This document shows, piece after piece, positions 56,813 to 64,000 of a stretch of 64,000 nucleotides of DNA. The notes beneath the pieces were generated by a model that worked only from the letters and a program-made list of their open reading frames with translations, was not told where the DNA came from and made no database searches. Source of the DNA: Piscicola geometra (taxonomy: Eukaryota; Annelida; Clitellata; Hirudinida; Piscicolidae). The DNA lies in assembly GCA_943735955.1 (NCBI GenBank), contig OX030966.1, forward strand, positions 4,392,976 through 4,456,975, read 5' to 3'. The stretch's first letter is position 1, and every line of letters starts with the position of its first letter. The position numbers were made by a program, and so were the translations under genes.

Positions 56813-59558
56813 ACACACACCCTTATTGAAGATATGTAACGGAGCCCATCTGAGACGCCATCTTGTGACCAAACAGGCTCTTCGCTTGTACAGGCGGATG
56901 CAGACGAAGATGGTCTGGAGGGATGGAGTGATGGAGGAGGAGGTTGGAATAATGGAGGAGGAGGGAGTGATGGAGTAAGTTGGAATAATGGAGGAGGAGG
57001 GAGTGATGGAGGAGGTTGGAATAATGAAGGAGGAGGGAGTGATGGAGGAGGTTGGAATGATGGAGGAGGAGGGAGTGATGGAGGAGGTTGGAATAATGAA
57101 GGAGGAGGGAGTGATGGAGGAGGTTGGAATAATGGAGGAGAAGGGAGTGATGGAAGAGGTTGGAATGATGGAGGAGGAGGGAGTGATGGAGGAGGTTGGA
57201 ATGATGGAGGAGGAGGGAGTGATGGAGGAGGTTGGAATAATGGAAGAGGAGGGAGTGATGGAGGAGGTTGGAATGATGGAGGAGGAGAGAGTGATGGAGG
57301 AGGTTGGAATGATGGAGGAGGAGGGAGTGATGGAGGAGGTTGGAATAATGGAAGAGGAGGGAGTGATGGAGGAGGTTGGAATAATGGAAGAGGAGGGAGT
57401 GATGGAGGAGGTTGGAATGATGGAAGAGGAGGGAATGATGGAGAAGGAGGGAATGATAGAAGAGGAGGGAGTGATAGAGAAGGACGGAGTGACGGAGGAG
57501 AATGGAGTGATAGAAAAGGATAGAAGAATAGAAAGAAATTCCTCAATTAAAAAATCAACTTTTCACTCAATCTATCAAGGCACGCACGACAGAGATGGCG
57601 AGGGCAACGACGATGGAGAGGCAGAGCGTGGCCAGGAGGACCAGGACCAGTTCATTCAGGTTCGAGAAGGCGCCGTAGATCACCGTCGTAGTGCTGATGA
57701 TGATGATGATTGATGATGATGATGATGATGGTGATGATTGAAGAGGGGGTTGGTTGATGGTGATGATGGGAGTGGGGATGATAATGATGATGATTAAGGT
57801 GGGGGGAGGATGATTTGATGGTTGAATAGGTGATGAATATGGTGAGTGAAACATCATCTTCGTCTGCATCAGACTCCCACTACGATCATAATCACTTCCA
57901 TTCTAACCATCGTCATCATTATCATTGTCATCATCACCACCACAAACACACAACACATACTTCATATTAGCGCTATACTTGAGAAGGACTTTGTAGGTGT
58001 TGTTGCCAACAAATGTTGACGGAATCGTTATTGTGTAGTTGCTGTTCTCTGTTTATGAATGTTGTTCAATCAATCAGAAAATCAAGCAATCAATCAAATA
58101 GATTTCTATAGCGCTCTTTCCTCAAATTCAAGAGCGCATGTTGTTGTTGTTATTCTTAATTTTTGTATTTGTTAATTTTGTTTTTTTGTTTTTTTTATAA
58201 ATTTTGATGTTATTCTTAATTGTTGTATGTGTTAATTTTTTCCGTTTTTTTATTTTATAGACGTAGTTTTAGTTGAATTTGCTACAACAAGATGCTTCAA
58301 TACATGTTGAAAACAAAAAAAAGTTACACAAAAAGCAAGGTCACACAAAGGTCACATTAGGGTCAAGGTTACACAAACCTTTGCCCTTGTGAAGGTCACT
58401 GAAGGGGTCATCTCCGTCTTCCATGTCCTTGTTGTAGAGTATCACCACACTGTAGCCTACGTTCTCCAGGTTCATGATCTGGATGGAAATAACAGAATGA
58501 GAAGGGGTTGGTGAGAAATGTGGAAGAGAATAAATAGGGTGTAATCTTTTTCATCATCATTACCATCATCTTTTTCACTATCATTACCATCATCCTTTTC
58601 ATCATCAACATTATCATTATCATCATAAGGTTTATAATATAAAGGACAAGGTCATGTCTCTCGCAATGAAATATGCCTGATTTAAGAACCTACCCTTTGC
58701 CCAAACATTCCAGCCACTCCTCCAGCCAACACCCTCCAAACAACCACTTCACAAGCCATGCAACTACCTACTACTAACCACCCCCTCCCTCTCTTTCTAT
58801 TACCCTCTTCCTTTTCATTCTGCTCCCCCCCCCCCAATCCTGACCCTCTCCCCTTACACTCCCCCTCCCTCCTCCTCCCACCTGATCGATGAAGCATGTC
58901 TTATTGTAGGCGACGACAGCGAACCAGAAGTTAAAGGAGGAGGGTGGGTAAGGTGTCTTGTACAAGCACGGATCGTTTGGAGAATTAAGTACTATGTGTT
59001 TGCCCTGTGGTTCCAAAGGAGAAGGGGGTGGTGAAAAGGGGGAGATACAAATACACACTTATACTCACGGACACACACACACACATATGCATGCACACAA
59101 ACACACACACACACACCTCAATTCCATAGTAAGGCAAGAGGGGGCCAATGAAGGTGGGATAGTCGTCTAGGGAAGCCAGAAAGTGTTGGCCTCTAGCGAA
59201 CTTTGTGGTTTTGGAGTGTTTTACTAAAATGTATCTGCTTTTTTAATAATTTATTAATCATTAAACCCTAATGTAATGCATATTTTAAATTTAATTATTA
59301 ACTCATTGGATTTAATTTAATATTGAGTATTTTTTTAGCATCAAATTTGTTTGATTATAAAAAGGATATTTTTTGAGAAAATTTATTTTCGCATTTATGT
59401 TTTCATTAAATCAATAATTTGATGTGCAATCAATAGATCAGCTGACATATTTTAAAAAGTTAAAATTCCAATTTAAATCATACCAAGTTTATTGAAGAAG
59501 AACATGAATGCAGGATGGAGGTTAAAATCGAGATTAACAAAGGAAATTTCATTTTCAT
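54200..59558 (-). CDS. PA-TM-RING E3 ubiquitin ligase, RNF13/RNF167-like, twelve exons
   Basis: Exons in translation order: 59484-59558, 59117-59200, 58882-59004, 58379-58478, 57961-58048, 57588-57693, 56821-56914, 56350-56430, 55726-55827, 55226-55369, 54646-55068, 54200-54411. Phases agree and give 543 aa. Family proteins sit in endosomal/lysosomal membranes and ubiquitinate cargo. Residues 1-20 ([15 protein letters not shown]...) are a signal peptide. A protease-associated domain (25-160) includes [19 protein letters not shown] and IPSTFVGNN. One TM helix ([20 protein letters not shown]) is followed by basic residues. The RING-H2 (about 230-272) is complete: CVIC, CGH, FHSKC with VDPWL, and CPLC. 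The tail has an acidic stretch with ERTALLRG and [11 protein letters not shown], matching the order of acidic, TPLLRP and SFGAL motifs in RNF13. It then has poly-Q (CAA/CAG) and D/G-rich segments. The short first exon is supported by phase and by its signal peptide but is the least certain. Confidence 0.9.
55400..56345. repeat. CAT/CAC trinucleotide-rich introns of the RNF13-like gene
   Basis: Apart from exon 55726-55827, this stretch is largely (CAT)n, (CAC)n and mixed units. In transcript sense, introns 8 and 9 begin G/T-rich (gtgctgatgatg, gtggtgatgatg) and end C/A-rich. Confidence 0.85.
56433..56820. repeat. GAT/GGT array and (CA)n forming intron 7 of the RNF13-like gene
   Basis: In transcript sense (minus) the intron begins with (GT)n (56820-56705) and ends with (ATC/ACC)n (56690-56433) before the RING exon. 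Confidence 0.93.
56930..57525. repeat. 36-bp minisatellite in intron 6 of the RNF13-like gene
   Basis: The unit combines gaggttggaataatgga with ggaggagggagtgatgga. Twelve codons per unit keep frames open on both strands by chance (241 and 435 residues); these are not genes. Confidence 0.93.
58086..58140 (-). repeat. Retroposon tail in intron 4 of the RNF13-like gene
   Basis: The reverse complement reads tgaatttgaggaaagagcgc, then tatagaaatctatttgattg, as in lectin intron 2 at 49910. Confidence 0.7.
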
Positions 59559-60857
59559 GCAAGGAATGTGATCATCTGCAAAACGTATCAACGCACACCA
59601 AAACTCATAAATTAAAACAATTAATACATGTTTTTGAAATATTTCAGTCCATATTGGTTTTAAATTCAATTTTTAGGACTTTTTAAGTGCTTTGAGACAG
59701 GATGTTATGAAATTACGGAATAAACAGGGCGCGGCCAAGGCTGTTATGTCAGAAGCTTTTAAATAACTTTTTTGATCATTTTTGTTGAATAATACTTAGA
59801 TCAAACATTAAATAAATTTTCATAAATTTATTTAGTGTTTTTTTTAAAGTTTGAGAGTATAATTAATTATTATTCAGCTGAAAATATACTTTTTACAAAC
59901 ACGTAAAAAAAAGATAACTTTAGAATAATCATTTGGTAATGTACAACTATAAATATTTTTCCGCTTGTCGTTACGCCATCGTGAGCAGAACTTGTGGCAC
60001 ACATAAATTCCCAATGACCGGACTACTTGTGAAAAATGTTTCATTTTACGCCATTAACCATATTTACTAGTGTTTCTTGCTCGAAAATTACTCAGAGAAG
60101 GGTCTATAGAATACATTTAAAAAGAACCGGTATTTATTGAAATATAATCTTGAAAGTGAATTAGATCAGAATAAATCTAACTCTGGTATAAAGAACTGAT
60201 TATTCATTCATTAATCTCAATAACTATTACCACAGTTTCAGTATTCAAAAATCGTAAGCATAATAGTGATAAATATTATAAGTCTGAAAGTATTTAAAAC
60301 TGGCTAGTTTATGATGAGAAATGAAGAGATGAGGTAAAAGAAGGAATATAATATTTAAATGCTAAATCAAATGAATAGAAGTTTAGAAGTAATGTAGCAA
60401 TTATACATGTGAAAACTCATAATTTAAAATGAACTTTAAGAGGAATTAAAAAATGACACAATTAGAAAAATATTGTCTTAAAAATTATTCAGCACATTTC
60501 CCTACAAAAATGTAAGACTCAATATTTGAATGAGATTATGTAAACGCTGGTGATTTAAGCTTTTGGACGTTTAAAAAAAATGTATTAATTTCCGTGAAAA
60601 AAAAATCATAAATTGGAAATTAATTATCGAAAGTTTCTGAAGGCAAGCCAAACAAATGCTGCGATGGTCTACAGTGAGAATTCCTTTAAGCCAAAATACC
60701 AAGAAAAGCAGGATGAAACTATACATTTTAAAAGTAAACTCTAAAACTTAGAGTCTAAATATACAAAGCAAAGAAAGAAATAGTAAATCAGTAAGAAAAA
60801 TACAAACTCATTTTATGAATCCAGTTATAAACAAGATAAAAAAAAAAAATGCCAGTT
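59559..60857. other. AT-rich intergenic DNA
   Basis: No gene is recognised. It contains the presumed promoter and 5' UTR of the RNF13-like gene near its upper boundary, without a clear TATA box. Confidence 0.5.
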
Positions 60858-61037
60858 TTGTATAGCGCCCGGGCACGCAACTGAAGCGCCACTCACACGA
60901 CATAAAACACCGTCGTGAAACACCGCATCATATACACTAGGTATATGATAGCTCACGGTTGGCTGTACCGGGATTCGAACTGGCGACCTTTAAGTTGCAG
61001 GTCTAACGACTTACCATCTAAGCCAACCCGCTCGCCA
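60858..61037 (-). mobile_element. tRNA-derived SINE, family 1, short subtype (copy E)
   Basis: Plus-strand order gggcacgcaactgaagcgcc, cactcacacgacata, caccgcatcatatacactag, then the tRNA-like head with gggattcgaactggcgacc and ctaagccaacccgctcgcc. Closest to copy A. Confidence 0.85.
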
Positions 61038-61479
61038 AATCTTCAATAAGATAAGTATTTTCAGTGAGTTTTATAATAGAAAATAAAGAACAATTTAAAT
61101 CATTTTAAAAATGAAATGAAATCATTTTCAATACACTTTGAGATTGGGAAGTTGCTGTGAATATAAATAATATTACATTAAAAAGAAAATTAATATAATA
61201 AAATTAAATCTCAAATGTAAATATTAATAAATGGTATCACTGAAGTATAACAACTTGAAACAAAAAATAGACAAAGTAAGGCAGCTCTAACTATAATTAT
61301 TATCATCATAAAAATCATCCTTCTCCTCCTCCTTATCATCATCATCCTCATATCATATCTTATAACTTTAAATCAATATTATCTTGATTACAAAAATCAT
61401 TAATTAAAAATATCACTACCACCATAATCTCATTATAATTAATTATTAATCAATGCATAATTAATTAACAGTGTCAAAC

Positions 61480-63781
61480 TCATATGTTGTTACTTGTATT
61501 ACTATTATTATTACTATTATTAATATTATTGTTGATATTAGGATTATAAGTTGGTTGAGGATTGGCAGTATCATCAAGACGAACACTACTACTACTAAGA
61601 CCACCGCTTATTGCACTATCACCACTACTACTAATACCACCACCACTACTACTACTACCACCAACATGACCACCACTGACAACACCACCAGAAACCACAG
61701 CCCCCACACCATCACCAACACGACCTTCATCTTTACAATAGGGTGGTGGTTCTTCATACGGTGGTAGTGGCTGGTTGTTCTTGATAATAGTTTCGTATCT
61801 CGGGGGCAATCCCATGTGTAGAAGGGTGGTGGGTGGAGGATGGAGGGGATGGTTAATGAGGTGGTGGTTGCTGGGTTGATAGTTGTGGTTTAGGTCGTCG
61901 GGTAGGTAGACATTTCCAAGGTGTCGTTGGTCGTTGTTGTAGGCTCGGTTCGTGAAGATGAGGTCAGGGCGGGAGAGGACATGTTGTTGGTGGTTGTGGC
62001 TGCGTTGGTTGTCGAAGTCGTCGAAAATGGGCTCGCCTGAACTGCGCTCTGTGAAGTCTGCTCGGTCGGTTGGTTGAGTGGTGGTTGAGATGGTCTAGCA
62101 TCCAAGCATTTCACATTCATTTTCACCAGCAGTTTAATCCTCATCCCAAATTCCATCCATTACCTTATCTACCATCAATCTATCATTCATCCATGTTGAT
62201 CCCATTGTATGGTCCAACGTGAACCCTGTTCCACCCCCTCATACAACATTATTTAATTTTAATGCAATATCATTGTATAATCTAATCCCTTATTACCTCA
62301 CCCCTTATCTACCAGTATCATTTCTCATATATAATTACATCTTCACCCACTATTCAATCCTCTTCTCACTATCCTTCCATCCCTCAATCATTCCTTCACC
62401 ACCTTCGCTCCATCACTCACTGAATAGATTTGTACAGTATCCCCTTCTCCTCATCCTGATGATGGTCACCAGGAAGAAAACCATGACGACAAAAAGGAGG
62501 AGGAGAGAACTGGCCTGTGTGGATGGAAGCATGGATGGTTGGATGGAACCAAGAGTGGATTGGATGGTTGGATGGAACCAAGAGTGGTTTGGATGGATGA
62601 ATAAATAGGAAAGTTGAATGTAAGAAGGGAAGAGTGAATGAGAAATGGTGTGATGATACGAAAAATAAGAATAGTCGATAAAATCGATTGTAAATGAATG
62701 CAAATGGAGTGATGGAAGAGTGATAGATTAAGTATGATAAAGGAAAAGTGATAAAGAAATAAATATGATGAAATAATTCAAAAAAAGAATGATAATGGAT
62801 TCTAAGAATGTCCACCTCAAGTCTTCCCTTCGTTTCCAGAGGCACTGAAGGAGGGTTGAAAAAGTATCAAGAATAACATCTAATCATCACTATACCTTTT
62901 CATCACTTATATAATCTCACCACCATTATCATTTACATCATCATCACCACCACCAACATCATCATCATTACAACTATCAACATCATCATCATTACCATTG
63001 ATTTTATGATTTGGAAGGCAGTTATTTGGACAGCACTTTTCAGCCTATGAGACATAAAAATGTATATAAACAAAAATATATAAATAACGATAATAAATAC
63101 AATATTAATAAAAACGGGAAAATATTAATAATAATGATAAATAAAATATTTTTATTAGGATACTGTCCTCATCTAAAAAATGCGAATTTAATTTCTTTGG
63201 CATTATAATAAGAAGTATTATAATGATAAATCTTTAATAAAAATAATTAAATTCTTTATAAAAATTAAAATATTGTAAGAAATAGGAAAGAGAAGAGACT
63301 GAAAGTGTCCTGTAGAGTGCACACTTCTCAGGGAGGCAGTAGAAGGAAGTGCACATGCTCGATGTTCCATTTGTGCACTGACACTCCTGAATAGTGAATA
63401 GTGTCTAGTAAACACTTCAATCATTATAAGCTAGATTCTGGTTTATAATGATTGAAGACTTAAATTTGAAGTGGTTGGTGGATGGCAGTTCAATAGTGAC
63501 TGGGTCTACAATGTAGACCCAGTCACTATTGAACTATAGACTCTACATTAATCAATTGCTCAGTCAAAATGGTTAAATTATTGATAAAACAAACTCATGT
63601 AACAAAAATATTTTTTTAAACAAATTAAACAGCGAATATGTACAAGTTTTGAGAATTAATTTTCAATTTCATAAAAGTAAATCAGAAAAGTTATCTTATT
63701 TTCTACCTGACAGTCAAAAATTGGAGATAAGAAGTAATCTCCATCAGTGAATTCTCTGTTAAACTTATCTCTACAAGCCAT
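61480..63781 (-). CDS. Candidate single-pass membrane protein with Cys-rich ectodomain and PPxY tail
   Basis: Proposed exons: 63707-63781, 62996-63044, 62816-62844 (29 nt), 62421-62514, 61480-62057. All junctions are GT-AG and phase-compatible, giving 274 aa. The N-terminal part is Cys-rich (MACRDKF..., FDCQAEKCCPNNC). A TM helix (SSLLLLFVVMVFFLVTII) follows, with RMRRR just inside. The cytosolic part contains PPRYE, LPPYEE and PPPYC, three PPxY-type motifs that bind WW domains such as those of NEDD4-type ligases, and then an S/G-rich and N-rich tail. This order (Cys-rich, TM, RRR, PPxY) resembles VOPP1, WBP1 and Shisa proteins, but I cannot assign a family. No signal peptide is visible, so a first exon may be missing or lie beyond the window. 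The last two exons are well supported; the first three are inferred from phase. Confidence 0.5.
63416..63450. repeat. Imperfect inverted repeat (cttcaatcattataa)
   Basis: cttcaatcattataa and ttataatgattgaag are perfect inverted copies separated by about a dozen bases. It lies 37 bp from the 63487 hairpin. Confidence 0.8.
63487..63535. repeat. Perfect 23-bp inverted repeat with a 3-base loop
   Basis: Left arm 63487-63509 (agttcaatagtgactgggtc then tac) is matched base for base by 63513-63535. The spacer is aat. It lies in the putative first intron of the PPxY gene. Confidence 0.95.
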
Positions 63782-64000
63782 GATGGAATTGTAAAAAAAC
63801 CATTAAAACAATTTACGAGATCTTGTCTACTTTTATTAAAGTGAAGCAAATGATTGAAATATTGTAGCGCTGAATTTTAAATCAAAATTATTAATCATTC
63901 CAATGAATATTATTATTTCCAACAAAAAGTCTTTATGATTCATATTATGAAAAAATTTACAAATGGGAATTCTTTAAAGTTTAAAGATAGAAATAATATT

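Noticed and set aside
56239..57546. 435-residue minus-strand ORF and 241-residue plus-strand ORF
   Set aside because: They run through a 36-bp minisatellite, (CA)n and GAT arrays, and overlap parts of the RNF13-like exons in the wrong frame.

Overview
This is nuclear DNA of an intron-rich, AT-rich invertebrate animal. The evidence is short exons with GT-AG junctions, tRNA-derived SINEs, hAT transposons, large microsatellite and minisatellite loads, and animal-specific genes (a rhodopsin-family peptide-type GPCR, an RNF13-type ubiquitin ligase, a C-type lectin). I see no bacterial, organellar or viral genes. A spiralian (annelid, mollusc or relative) would fit, but the phylum cannot be fixed from this window.

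Layout. 1-7.4 kb is AT-rich with one SINE and GAT-type repeats. 7.7-12.8 kb (+) holds a three-exon GPCR with a very long third intracellular loop and an acidic tail. 14.3-15.2 kb is a decayed hAT element, followed by about 1.2 kb of a 14-bp satellite. 16.6-27.2 kb is mostly intergenic but contains an intact-ended hAT element (20513-21981, perfect 8-bp target duplication), a MITE-like element and SINEs. 27.3-31.4 kb (-) is a five-exon gene for a triple BED-finger, hAT-transposase-like protein. It is head-to-head, 467 bp apart, with condensin subunit NCAPD2 (31895-47357, +). I could thread all 34 NCAPD2 coding exons in frame (1453 aa). 49.5-50.3 kb (+) is a secreted C-type lectin. 54.2-59.6 kb (-) is a twelve-exon PA-TM-RING ubiquitin ligase of the RNF13/RNF167 type (543 aa). 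61.5-63.8 kb (-) is a tentative single-pass membrane protein with a PPxY-rich tail.

The most striking signal is not a gene. In about 20 of roughly 55 introns, in four genes lying on both strands, the intron begins with a G/T-rich (often simple-repeat) tract at the donor and ends with a C/A-rich tract at the acceptor, in the sense of the transcript. The two ends can therefore pair and bring the splice sites together. Similar (GT)n/(AC)n structured introns are known in fish; here it looks like a general feature of intron architecture and would also explain why so many repeat arrays start at donor sites.

The genes do not form a pathway. They are chromosome condensation (NCAPD2), peptide signalling (GPCR), endosomal ubiquitination (RNF13-like), secreted carbohydrate-type recognition (lectin) and a transposase-derived DNA-binding protein. 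Exon models come from reading frames, splice-site phase and remembered family features; no alignment could be run.
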